This document shows positions 14,618 to 20,487 of a stretch of DNA of 26,251 nucleotides, piece by piece; position 1 is the first letter of the stretch, and each line of letters begins with the position of its first letter. The stretch lies in IMG/VR virus record IMGVR_UViG_3300028361_000111, positions 1 to 26,251 of that record. One strand, 5' to 3'. The notes under the pieces were generated by a model that was not told the origin of the DNA, ran no database searches, and worked only from the letters and a program-made list of their open reading frames with translations. Made by a program: the position numbers and the translations under genes. The DNA is from a virus.

Positions 14618-14824
14618 ATGAAAATAACAAAAAAAGTAGTCTACGCAGTAGATTTTCAAGGAAAAAATGATGAGTTTAAGGGGGCTAAAGAGTTTCAGGA
14701 ATTTAAAGATTTAATTTATGATCTAGGACAGAAATATAATTCAGTACAGACATATCCTCAAGGTAATTTTGGTTATCTAGTAGAATGTACAGAACCGATT
14801 GACACCAACACCGACATAGTATAG
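14618..14824 (+). CDS. hypothetical early protein (68 aa) overlapping a promoter
   Basis: A 68-residue protein (KKVVYAVDFQGKNDEFKGAK, SVQTYPQGNFGYLVECTEPI) four bases after the previous stop. Its last eight codons (TNTDIV region) are also the -35 and operator-like repeat of the next promoter (14799-14827), so the end of the protein is shaped by regulatory DNA. Function is unknown. Confidence 0.55.
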   Translation: MKITKKVVYAVDFQGKNDEFKGAKEFQEFKDLIYDLGQKYNSVQTYPQGNFGYLVECTEPIDTNTDIV

Positions 14825-14827
14825 AAT
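14799..14827 (+). promoter_or_regulatory. ACACC-type promoter 2
   Basis: TTGACA (14799-14804), then CCAACACCGACATAG, with TATAGA at 15 bp and TAGAAT at 17 bp from the -35. It lies inside the 3' end of the upstream gene. A hairpin (GGGTAT with ATACCT, about 14852-14867) follows in the leader. Confidence 0.55.
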
Positions 14828-14851
14828 AGATAGTATAGTAGATACATAGCA

Positions 14852-14908
14852 GGGTATAAAATACCTTGCAATGTGCATATTATTATTAAACGCACTAAAA
14901 ATAAACAT
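14852..14908 (+). repeat. leader element copy 4 (diverged)
   Basis: A different 5' hairpin (GGGTAT-AAA-ATACCT, one G-T pair) precedes the conserved part: ATGTGC, a 15-base A/T loop, GCAC, then CTAAAAATAAACAT into the ATG at 14909. The hairpin position is kept while its sequence is replaced. Confidence 0.7.
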
Positions 14909-15295
14909 ATGACATATTCAGATTATAAAGAGGAGGTAACAGCAGAAAGAAATAAAATAATGACAAAACACGGAGTTTTTTGGGCTTTTGGGCAGGATAG
15001 TTTCAGAAAACAGTTTGACGCTTTGAATTTACCAAAGGGCGAGAAAGTGGCAAGTATTGGGGCAGGTGGATATTTACCAAGTAAAAACTTTGACCAGTGG
15101 CTTGAGGAATTAAACAAAGTTAAGAAATTTACAGGTGATCGAGTACAGGCTATTAAATACGAATTGAATAACCATGAGTATAAGATATCAATGGATCCCG
15201 AGCAATGTATCGAAACAGTCTTCGAGATTATAGACGCTTGTACCGATGGTATATCCCTTGATCTAGTAAAGGAAGTAGCAAGGTATAAAGGCTAG
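14909..15295 (+). CDS. conserved-type phage hypothetical protein (128 aa)
   Basis: A 128-residue protein. HGVFWAFGQDSFRKQFDALN, followed by KVASIGAGGYLPSKN, and YELNNHEYKISMDPEQ resemble small phage proteins of unknown function with 'ffAFs..qf', 'ig.Ggyi' and 'yEl.NHE' motifs, in the direction of the DUF7659-type family; the family name is from memory and uncertain. The start is fixed by the repeated leader. It is soluble, with no signal peptide. Expression should come from the promoter at 14799. Confidence 0.6.
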   Translation: MTYSDYKEEVTAERNKIMTKHGVFWAFGQDSFRKQFDALNLPKGEKVASIGAGGYLPSKNFDQWLEELNKVKKFTGDRVQAIKYELNNHEYKISMDPEQCIETVFEIIDACTDGISLDLVKEVARYKG

Positions 15296-15374
15296 TTATT
15301 ACATGAGTACATACATATATTGTATGCACTAATGTGCTAATTATTATAAAGCTAGGCACAAGCTAAAAAAACGT
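15296..15374 (+). repeat. leader element copy 5
   Basis: TTATTACATGAG start, intact ATACA/TGTAT hairpin, then GTGC, an 18-base loop, GCAC and an altered leader (AAGCTAAAAAAACGT) into the ATG at 15375. The 3-nt longer loop (AAGCTAG) is the main change in the family. Confidence 0.75.
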
Positions 15375-15626
15375 ATGAAACAATATTTTATAACATATAA
15401 CCTTGACCAAAGTACAGATCAAAAAAAGATATATATTACAGGTGTATATATGAGTGGAGAACCAGTAGCCAAGATAGATAGAGCTATGATGAGATTTAAA
15501 AATAAACTAGAAACAGATCATAAAATGATACTAGAATATACCCCCTTATCAGAACTAAAAGATTTAAGAACGCATAAAAAGGGTGGAAAAGTAATAACAT
15601 TTACTCAAACATTTAACGTAAAATAA
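15375..15626 (+). CDS. hypothetical early protein (83 aa)
   Basis: An 83-residue, basic alpha/beta protein: QYFITYNLDQSTDQKKIYIT, AMMRFKNKLETDHKMILEYT, KVITFTQTFNVK. Start set by the leader element. The layout of strands around one basic helix is that of many small phage inhibitors and nucleic-acid binders, but no family can be named. Confidence 0.55.
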   Translation: MKQYFITYNLDQSTDQKKIYITGVYMSGEPVAKIDRAMMRFKNKLETDHKMILEYTPLSELKDLRTHKKGGKVITFTQTFNVK

Positions 15627-15629
15627 CAT

Positions 15630-15923
15630 ATGAATAATATAAAATATATAAAAGGAGAATATCATATTAATGGTATCGAAGTATTGAGCGACAAAATGGA
15701 AAAAGTAGGATATGGAATTATAGAAACAAGCGAATTTATTGACGAATTAATCAGTTGGATCAGTGAAGCGAAACAATGTAAAGAAATGATGAAAGATGAC
15801 TTAAAATATTTAATGTCATTAAACGATCAATATATTTTTTCCTCTACTGATACGAACGAGTATATCGCAAAGAGTGATGACCTTGAAAGATTTAATGAGA
15901 TAGCTAAAAACCTAACCAAATAA
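15630..15923 (+). CDS. hypothetical early protein (97 aa)
   Basis: A 97-residue protein three bases after the previous stop, with CATATG at the start. A short strand-turn N-terminus (YIKGEYHINGIEVLS) leads into helices (ETSEFIDELISWISEAKQ, MMKDDLKYLMSLNDQY). Unknown family. Confidence 0.5.
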   Translation: MNNIKYIKGEYHINGIEVLSDKMEKVGYGIIETSEFIDELISWISEAKQCKEMMKDDLKYLMSLNDQYIFSSTDTNEYIAKSDDLERFNEIAKNLTK

Positions 15924-15926
15924 CAT

Positions 15927-16085
15927 ATGACTAAATTAAAACTACAGGAACTAGCACAAGATGAGTTTGACTATGCTATGGATAAATTCTGGGATAATGT
16001 AAACGAAAGTAATGAAGTCCAAGAATTAACGGAAACAGATCGAGAAGATTTATTTGAATTAATTGCAGAAATGCTAAAAAAATAA
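15927..16085 (+). CDS. small acidic helical protein (52 aa)
   Basis: Starts at ATG 15927, reading MTKLKLQELAQDEFDYAMDK, and ends LIAEMLKK before TAA at 16083-16085. It is acidic and predicted wholly helical. It lies three bases after the previous stop and one base before the next start, which supports a real, coupled gene. Confidence 0.5.
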   Translation: MTKLKLQELAQDEFDYAMDKFWDNVNESNEVQELTETDREDLFELIAEMLKK

Positions 16086-16086
16086 T

Positions 16087-16251
16087 ATGAATACATGCGA
16101 TAAGTGTAAAATAACAAAAGAAAGTGAAGACCTAGTATGGATAACAGCAGAAGATTTTGTACCCAAAAAAGGTGAATATTTATCAGAAAAACTATATAGC
16201 AGATATGACGCACTATGTGAGTTCTGTTATATTAATGCCTTAAAAAAATAA
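16087..16251 (+). CDS. small zinc-binding-type protein (54 aa)
   Basis: Reads MNTCDKCKITKESEDLVWIT and later DALCEFCYINALKK: CxxC at residues 4-7 and 44-47, a zinc-ribbon spacing. It is packed between neighbours with single-base gaps (TAATATG). Unknown role. Confidence 0.55.
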   Translation: MNTCDKCKITKESEDLVWITAEDFVPKKGEYLSEKLYSRYDALCEFCYINALKK

Positions 16252-16252
16252 T

Positions 16253-16474
16253 ATGACAATAGAACACCAAGAAGTATCGACAACAACCTACCATAATATA
16301 GAGGTAGACCATTTTAATGGTACGAGTATCTATAGTTATAGTAACCATTCAGGTAACGAGCAAGAGAACCTGTTACAGCTTGAATCAGGCGAAAACCTTA
16401 ACGAACAAGAATTGGAAAGTTTATATAATTATATTCATCATATGATAACAAACAAACACCATGAACAGATTTAA
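16253..16474 (+). CDS. hypothetical early protein (73 aa)
   Basis: A 73-residue, His- and Glu-rich acidic protein (TTTYHNIEVDHFNGTSIYSY, LESGENLNEQELESLYNYIH). The start is one base after the previous stop, and the end overlaps the next gene by 14 bp. Unknown family. Confidence 0.45.
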   Translation: MTIEHQEVSTTTYHNIEVDHFNGTSIYSYSNHSGNEQENLLQLESGENLNEQELESLYNYIHHMITNKHHEQI

Positions 16475-16616
16475 ATTAGAAATAATGATACACGAGGGCG
16501 TAAAGTGGTACAATGTTGTAGACACCCATGACGAGCTTTCCTATAGTGGCAGATCAAGAAAAAAAGCCGAGCATGTACTAAAACATTTTAGATTAGAAGA
16601 ATTTAACCAAAAATAA
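16461..16616 (+). CDS. small hypothetical protein (51 aa)
   Basis: ATG at 16461 inside the end of the previous gene; it begins MNRFKLEIMIHEGVKWYNVV and ends KHFRLEEFNQK. Short basic alpha/beta pattern (strand, strand, then SGRSRKKAEHVLKHF helix). The overlap suggests translational coupling. Confidence 0.5.
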   Translation: MNRFKLEIMIHEGVKWYNVVDTHDELSYSGRSRKKAEHVLKHFRLEEFNQK

Positions 16617-16619
16617 TAT

Positions 16620-16760
16620 ATGAAACCAGAAGAAAAAGATTTTACTTTCACAGCTACAATGACGATAAGAGCAGAAACACAAGAACAAGCCATAGAACAA
16701 TTCCAAGAACAAGATAACATTAATTATTTTGGCTCACAGGCTGAAATTGACGAATACTAG
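16620..16760 (+). CDS. small acidic protein (46 aa)
   Basis: Reads MKPEEKDFTFTATMTIRAET, then QEQAIEQFQEQDN, ending AEIDEY at a TAG. Glu/Gln-rich strand-helix protein, three bases after the previous stop. The next gene starts four bases on. Unknown role. Confidence 0.45.
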   Translation: MKPEEKDFTFTATMTIRAETQEQAIEQFQEQDNINYFGSQAEIDEY

Positions 16761-16764
16761 CATT

Positions 16765-17358
16765 ATGAGTAGTACAAACAGAAGCGACGCAAGAGAAAAA
16801 CATGTAGCAGATTATTATGTTACACCATTACAACCAATTAAAGATTTTTTATATAGATTTCTCGATGATGAAAGAATAGACAATCCTGAAGTTATGGAGT
16901 GGCTTGACCCTTGTGCAGGTGGAGATGAATTTCACCCTATGAGCTATCCAAAAGTTATTAGGCAAGTAGGAGTAGACAAGGAAAACATACACACAATAGA
17001 CATAAGAGAAGATAGTCTTGCAGAAATAAAAACTGATTATTTAAAAATGAAACCAGACTATACTAAAGTTTATGATGTTATTATAACAAATCCACCATTT
17101 AATATAGCTCAACAAATAATAGAAAAAGCACTTAATGAAGTTGCGGACGGGGGGTATGTAATAATGCTATTAAGATTGAACTATTTTGGTTCAAAGGCTC
17201 GTAGACAGTTTTGGGAAGATAACATGCCTATAAGAGCATATATACACCATAAAAGAATAGGTTTTACTGATGATGGTAAAACAGACAGTATCGAGTATAT
17301 GCACTGTGTATGGAAAAAAGGAAAAAAACCACTCGAAATAAAAACAACAATACTATAA
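16765..17358 (+). CDS. DNA adenine-type methyltransferase (orphan)
   Basis: A 197-residue protein. Motif I-type LDPCAGG (residues 47-53) binds S-adenosylmethionine, an acidic residue follows in DIREDS (79-84), and the catalytic NPPF (109-112) marks N6-adenine or N4-cytosine methylation. GGYVIMLLRLNYFGSKARRQ is the usual strand after it. It is small, with no clear target-recognition domain. No restriction enzyme gene is adjacent, so it is probably an orphan used to protect or mark phage DNA. Start at 16765 preferred over 16729, which would overlap the previous gene. Confidence 0.8.
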   Translation: MSSTNRSDAREKHVADYYVTPLQPIKDFLYRFLDDERIDNPEVMEWLDPCAGGDEFHPMSYPKVIRQVGVDKENIHTIDIREDSLAEIKTDYLKMKPDYTKVYDVIITNPPFNIAQQIIEKALNEVADGGYVIMLLRLNYFGSKARRQFWEDNMPIRAYIHHKRIGFTDDGKTDSIEYMHCVWKKGKKPLEIKTTIL

Positions 17359-17366
17359 TTATTAAC

Positions 17367-17384
17367 CATACTATTGATAGTATG
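17367..17384 (+). promoter_or_regulatory. 8-bp perfect hairpin after methyltransferase gene
   Basis: CATACTAT, TG, ATAGTATG. No T-run follows. It is about 9 bp after the methyltransferase stop and is the 5' hairpin ahead of a diverged leader (TGCATATTATTAATA at 17440-17454, also found at 11509 in copy 0) before the next gene. Confidence 0.5.
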
Positions 17385-17472
17385 CAAGGGAGTTGAATTA
17401 ATATGTTTTCTTTCATATGTTTACATGATTAAACGCCCCTGCATATTATTAATAGGTAACACAAAAAACATT

Positions 17473-17625
17473 ATGTACACAAAAAAAGAGAAGATTATCA
17501 CATATATGATATATACATCATTTACTTTGACAGTAATATTTTCATTGATCTTTACTTCACAAATACACATTATATTACCGATCTATTTTTTGGTTTTATT
17601 CTTTTTAATAATGCAAGACGTTTAA
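17473..17625 (+). CDS. small two-segment membrane protein (50 aa)
   Basis: Begins MYTKKEKIITYMIYTSFTLT; nearly all the remaining sequence is hydrophobic (VIFSLIFTSQIHIILPIYFL), ending QDV. Two closely spaced membrane segments with a positively charged N-terminus on the inside. The ATG at 17473 has an ACAAAAAACATTATG leader; earlier in-frame starts lie in the leader structure. Lysis or superinfection functions are possible guesses only. Confidence 0.5.
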   Translation: MYTKKEKIITYMIYTSFTLTVIFSLIFTSQIHIILPIYFLVLFFLIMQDV

Positions 17626-17636
17626 CAAATATAAAT

Positions 17637-17822
17637 ATGAAAACATATAAAAAATACAAGGACTTTCTAGCCGATAAATTAGTAGAGATGGGGGTAGAAG
17701 ACCATCAAGGCAAATATTACTCGCATAAGCAGATTTTTAACAACTTAGAGGACTTTCTCGATGACGTATCAAAGGAGGAACTCATAGAATGGGCTGACGA
17801 ATTTAAAAACGAGAAACTATGA
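17637..17822 (+). CDS. hypothetical early protein (61 aa)
   Basis: A 61-residue, acidic helical protein (YKDFLADKLVEMGVEDHQGK, FNNLEDFLDDVSKEELIEWA). Its stop TGA overlaps the ATG of a 20-residue membrane peptide (ATGA), so both are probably translated together. Unknown family. Confidence 0.5.
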   Translation: MKTYKKYKDFLADKLVEMGVEDHQGKYYSHKQIFNNLEDFLDDVSKEELIEWADEFKNEKL

Positions 17823-17881
17823 TTTTAGTTTTTGTCGTAAATTTAGTAATTATAACCTTAGCATTTTTTGCTATAAAATAA
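17819..17881 (+). CDS. 20-residue hydrophobic peptide
   Basis: ATG at 17819 overlaps the previous stop as ATGA and the frame runs to TAA at 17879-17881. The peptide starts MILVFVVNLV and ends FFAIK: one membrane-spanning helix with a C-terminal lysine. The neighbouring gene begins four bases later. The exact fill of the gap argues that it is translated, but so short a frame may be chance. Confidence 0.4.
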   Translation: MILVFVVNLVIITLAFFAIK

Positions 17882-17885
17882 CATT

Positions 17886-18329
17886 ATGAATAACAAACAA
17901 ACAACTAAATGTACTGAGTGTTTTAAAGAAATAACAACAGAGAATTATAGTGGTGATAATTGCAACTCCTGCACAGGTACAACTGAAACAAAGTTTTCAG
18001 ACTTTATAAAAAATTCAACAGAAGAAGAAGCAACAGAAGTATTTACAGATATAATGAAGGGTGTATCAGAAGACCAGAAGGTTATTCTTGAAACAACACT
18101 AGAGGATAGGTTTGATAAAGAATTTTTAGTAAATTATTCTACTTCTAAAGGTTCATTTTTTCATAAAAAAGTAACACCATTCTTTTTAGAAAACAAGATT
18201 GTAACACCACTATCAATCAAGTACTTCATCAAACAAGAACTACAACAAGAGAGGGAGAGGTGTGTAGAAATAATTAAAAACACTATGTGGAAACAAGACA
18301 TTATCAAAGCAATAAACCAAGAACTATGA
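17886..18329 (+). CDS. zinc-knuckle protein with 'QQERxRCVE...AIN' C-terminus (147 aa)
   Basis: A 147-residue protein. The N-terminus has CTEC (about residues 9-12) and CNSC (about 26-29), a C4 zinc ribbon. An acidic helical middle follows (STEEEATEVFTDIMKGVSED). The C-terminus reads QELQQERERCVEIIKNTM and ends DIIKAINQEL. Both C-terminal pieces recur in the following gene, so the proteins share a module that may form a common interaction surface. The stop overlaps the next ATG (ATGA). Confidence 0.55.
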   Translation: MNNKQTTKCTECFKEITTENYSGDNCNSCTGTTETKFSDFIKNSTEEEATEVFTDIMKGVSEDQKVILETTLEDRFDKEFLVNYSTSKGSFFHKKVTPFFLENKIVTPLSIKYFIKQELQQERERCVEIIKNTMWKQDIIKAINQEL

Positions 18330-18601
18330 AATCAATTATGAAAAATAAAGAATTAATAATGAATATTTTATTAAAACAAAACTTTATAACTAATCAAGGG
18401 ATAAATTACAAAGGAGAAAAAGACGTTGCTTTAAATGAAATACTTAACCTTATAGACCTCGCAGTACAACAAGAGAGGGACAGGTGTGTAGAGGCTGTAA
18501 AAGAAACAATGCGTTATTCATCTATTGAAATGAAATTAAGTGCATTAGTTGGTATTTTTGGCAAAGACGTTATTCAAGCAATCAACAAAGACCATGAATA
18601 A
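18326..18601 (+). CDS. helical protein sharing C-terminal module (91 aa)
   Basis: Starts at ATG 18326 overlapping the previous stop. Sequence MKSIMKNKELIMNILLKQNF, a central AVQQERDRCVEAVKETM equivalent to the previous protein's, and an end DVIQAINKDHE. Its last codons overlap the next gene's ATG. At DNA level 28 bp (18465-18492) match 18241-18268 with one difference, so the sharing is a recent copy event. Confidence 0.55.
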   Translation: MKSIMKNKELIMNILLKQNFITNQGINYKGEKDVALNEILNLIDLAVQQERDRCVEAVKETMRYSSIEMKLSALVGIFGKDVIQAINKDHE

Positions 18602-19112
18602 TCTAAGAAAAGCACTACAGAAGATAAACCATGCTTGTGGGGATTGTGGGGGAGATGGTTGGATGTTTTCTAAAGAAGAACTAGAAAAAGGTAACCCTTG
18701 TATTAAAATAGATTGCAAAACCTGTTCAGGTACAGGAATAGTTATACCTTTGGAGTTTGGTTGTGAGGTGAAAGTACAATTAGATGAAAAAGAAATAGCT
18801 ACACAGGTTGTACAATGGATAGATGAATCTCAATATGAGTTAGGTATTATAGTTGAATGTGAAGAGTATGAAGTTTCTGTAATACCTACAGTAGACTTTA
18901 TGACGGTACTCGGTAAACCATCTACCCTACAAGACCTGTTGATTGCATTGGGAAATATATCAGAGTGGACTCAAGAACTTAAATTACATGAAGGATATTT
19001 ATTTTATGAACATGGTAAATATGAAAATAATCCAATAATTATAGACCTATCCAAAACAGTAGAAACACAAACGCAAGAGGTAATTAATCAGCTAATAAAA
19101 CTACTATCATGA
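18594..19112 (+). CDS. DnaJ-type zinc-finger-containing protein (172 aa)
   Basis: A 172-residue protein starting MNNLRKALQK at ATG 18594, inside the previous gene's end. CGDCGGDG and CKTCSGTG are two copies of the CxxCxGxG motif of the DnaJ cysteine-rich domain, here two instead of four, enough for one zinc site. The J domain is absent. The middle has LDEKEIATQVVQWIDESQYE, then VIPTVDFMTVLGKPST. The end (SKTVETQTQEVINQLIKLL) is repeated almost exactly by the 30-residue gene at 19377. Possible nucleic-acid or chaperone-type binding; not shown. Confidence 0.6.
   Translation: MNNLRKALQKINHACGDCGGDGWMFSKEELEKGNPCIKIDCKTCSGTGIVIPLEFGCEVKVQLDEKEIATQVVQWIDESQYELGIIVECEEYEVSVIPTVDFMTVLGKPSTLQDLLIALGNISEWTQELKLHEGYLFYEHGKYENNPIIIDLSKTVETQTQEVINQLIKLLS
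19047..19097 (+). repeat. 51-bp direct repeat, copy 1
   Basis: A block from CTATCCAAAACAGTAGAAAC to CAGCTAATA, identical to 19404-19454 (offset 357 bp). Similarity continues with scattered changes to each gene's stop. It encodes the shared C-terminal helix. Confidence 0.85.
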
Positions 19113-19384
19113 CATTACACGAACAATATAAAGAAGATACAGAGCCACACCCATTTTTAAAAAATAAAGGTCATGTTAAAATTTTAATGAAAAAAGCATA
19201 TCTCAACAGTATAGATTGTATGATAGCTATGTTTAAAAAAGAAATTACTATTTGGAAAAAAGAAAAGATACAATTTTCTGATGAAGACCCTAAATTAATT
19301 ATGAGAGTTTATAAAACTGAAATTTCTAGGTTATCCGAACAAAGAGATCTAATCGCTAAAGCAATCAACCAAGACCATGAATAA
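19109..19384 (+). CDS. helical protein with shared 'AIN.DHE' end (91 aa)
   Basis: A 91-residue protein whose ATG overlaps the previous stop (ATGA). It has a hydrophilic start (MTLHEQYKEDTEPHPFLKNK), a helical middle, then KTEISRLSEQRDLIAKAINQ ending DHE. Length (91 residues) and the terminal AIN(Q/K)DHE equal those of the 18326 gene, and 24 bp at the junction (19361-19384) match 18578-18601 with one change. It seems to be a diverged second copy of that gene. Confidence 0.55.
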   Translation: MTLHEQYKEDTEPHPFLKNKGHVKILMKKAYLNSIDCMIAMFKKEITIWKKEKIQFSDEDPKLIMRVYKTEISRLSEQRDLIAKAINQDHE

Positions 19385-19469
19385 CCACGTAACAATCATA
19401 GAGCTATCCAAAACAGTAGAAACACAAACGCAAGAGGTAATTAATCAGCTAATAGAACTATTGAAATGA
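19377..19469 (+). CDS. 30-residue gene remnant of the DnaJ-zinc-finger gene
   Basis: Starts MNNHVTIIEL and continues SKTVETQTQEVINQLIELLK to TGA at 19467-19469. It keeps the first three residues and the last 25 or so of the 18594 product, and lacks all between, including the zinc motifs. It still overlaps its neighbours by ATG-stop junctions, so it may be translated as a minimal helix. Confidence 0.5.
   Translation: MNNHVTIIELSKTVETQTQEVINQLIELLK
19404..19454 (+). repeat. 51-bp direct repeat, copy 2
   Basis: Identical to 19047-19097. Together they bracket the 91-residue gene at 19109. Confidence 0.85.
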
Positions 19470-19690
19470 ACAAATACACAAAAGGAGTATTAGGAAGTAG
19501 TGGAGTTGAGATAAAGGTTCATAATATAGGATTATACATAGGAACAATTATAGCTATATTGATAACTATTTTTTGTTATTGGGTATCACAGCACGATTGG
19601 GCTGATGATTACTGGACTTTTTTTGTTGTTGTTTATGGAGGAATATCTATTTTTGGTTTTATAGTATCGCTAATAACTAACGAACAATAA
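19466..19690 (+). CDS. two-segment membrane protein (74 aa)
   Basis: A 74-residue protein overlapping the previous stop (ATGA). Two hydrophobic segments at about residues 23-41 (GLYIGTIIAILITIFCYWVS) and 50-70 (TFFVVVYGGISIFGFIVSLI) are joined by an acidic/aromatic loop (QHDWADDYW). The soluble N-terminus contains KGVLGSSGVEIKVHN. Possible inner-membrane protein; holin-like size, but no lysin gene is near to support that. Confidence 0.55.
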   Translation: MNKYTKGVLGSSGVEIKVHNIGLYIGTIIAILITIFCYWVSQHDWADDYWTFFVVVYGGISIFGFIVSLITNEQ

Positions 19691-19700
19691 CATAGTTGTT

Positions 19701-19996
19701 AGCGTGTAGGGTATAAAAAAATGGGAGGTCTGCTCGACTCTCACTTTATACTCTACACGCTGCCAATTAGGCAAGCCATCTATGTATCGAAACTAAGATG
19801 TAAAACTTATTAATATAACGAGCTACGGCTTTGTGTATTAGATGTTTAATGTATTGATTAATGACTAACAAAATTATTTAACAATCTAATAATGACAATA
19901 ACTATAATAAAAGTAGCATTTGACTATAGCGATTATTGTTAGTCACGGGTATTTCACTCCTTCTTTTGGAATACCCTTGACTGGTAATAAGACCAG
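19701..19996 (+). ncRNA. structured intergenic region; candidate non-coding RNA or long 5' UTR
   Basis: No gene lies in 19691-20014, but many paired segments do. There is a 17-bp arm (19701-19717) with its complement (19745-19761), one G-U pair, and an inner stem TGGGAG/CTCTCA. CATCT/AGATG and an AGC-TACG-GCT tetraloop stem (about 19821-19830) follow. TATTAGAT (19836-19843) pairs with ATCTAATA (19884-19891), and TGACTAACAA (19862-19871) with TTGTTAGTCA (19936-19945). GGGTATT/AATACCC (19947-19976) and CTGGT/ACCAG (19981-19996) close the region. The two middle stems interlock as a possible pseudoknot. Orientation is assumed from neighbours. Confidence 0.5.
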
Positions 19997-20014
19997 AACT
20001 AATCAAAAAACAAA

Positions 20015-20329
20015 ATGAACAAAACAGCAATTACAATTATTATTGGATCTCTAGCAATAGCAGGAGCAATCATTTTTTCAAATCAACCAGATGAAAAAAT
20101 GATACATGCACCTATTGAAAACAATGTAGATCTAAAAGAAGAATTTGAACAAGGATTTATGGAAGGGTGCGTAGGAGATGACGTATCAGCTATATCATTA
20201 TGTTCATGTATGTATGATGGAGCATTAGAAGCATATGGCTTTGATAAATTGGTTGATATTTCTATTGAGTACGCACAAACAGAACAAATTCCAGCTTCAT
20301 TTGAAGACGTTGTAGCAAATTGCGTATAA
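20015..20329 (+). CDS. membrane-anchored, cysteine-containing exported protein (104 aa)
   Basis: A 104-residue protein. Residues 4-22 (TAITIIIGSLAIAGAIIFS) are a membrane anchor or signal without a lipobox cysteine. The mature part is acidic (DEKMIHAPIENNVDLKEEFE) and has cysteines in GFMEGCVGDD, SLCSCMYDG and the final NCV: four in all, enough for two disulfides outside the cytoplasm. Exported proteins with 'F..GC......C.C' occur in many bacteria and phages, without known function. It follows directly after the structured region, which may be its 5' UTR. Confidence 0.6.
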   Translation: MNKTAITIIIGSLAIAGAIIFSNQPDEKMIHAPIENNVDLKEEFEQGFMEGCVGDDVSAISLCSCMYDGALEAYGFDKLVDISIEYAQTEQIPASFEDVVANCV

Positions 20330-20487
20330 CATGAATCAATAGAAACAAACACTTAATGGGTAACTCTGGGGATAAGGTGGATAAATAACAGCACTAATTT
20401 GCCACCGATACCGAATGGTGCTAAACTGTAAAACAGACCACTAATAATGGTCGCAATTAATTAATCAAGTAATATAAACCAAATAAT
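20330..20487. other. intergenic region upstream of replication genes
   Basis: 158 bp with no gene. It has the DnaA-like pair, a CACCGATACCGA stretch resembling the ACACC repeats of the promoter family, and hairpins AGCAC/GTGCT (about 20389-20416), CTGT/ACAG and GACCA-7-TGGTC (about 20438-20454). It probably contains the control region of the replication operon. Confidence 0.4.
20367..20384 (-). promoter_or_regulatory. two tandem DnaA-box-like 9-mers
   Basis: On the minus strand TTATCCACC (20384-20376) abuts TTATCCCCA (20375-20367); each has one mismatch to TTATCCACA. They are followed by inverted repeats (AGCAC/GTGCT, GACCA/TGGTC) in the 158-bp gap ahead of the SSB and primase genes. Possible origin accessory site or DnaA-controlled promoter. 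Confidence 0.4.

Noticed and set aside
13200-15374. CRISPR-like array from the repeated leader elements
   Set aside because: Copies are about 75 bp with genes of different size between them and no cas gene. They sit in gene leaders, not as evenly spaced repeats and spacers.
19701-19761. A tRNA or tRNA-like structure
   Set aside because: The region forms one long hairpin. No T-loop (GTTCRA) or cloverleaf spacing is present.
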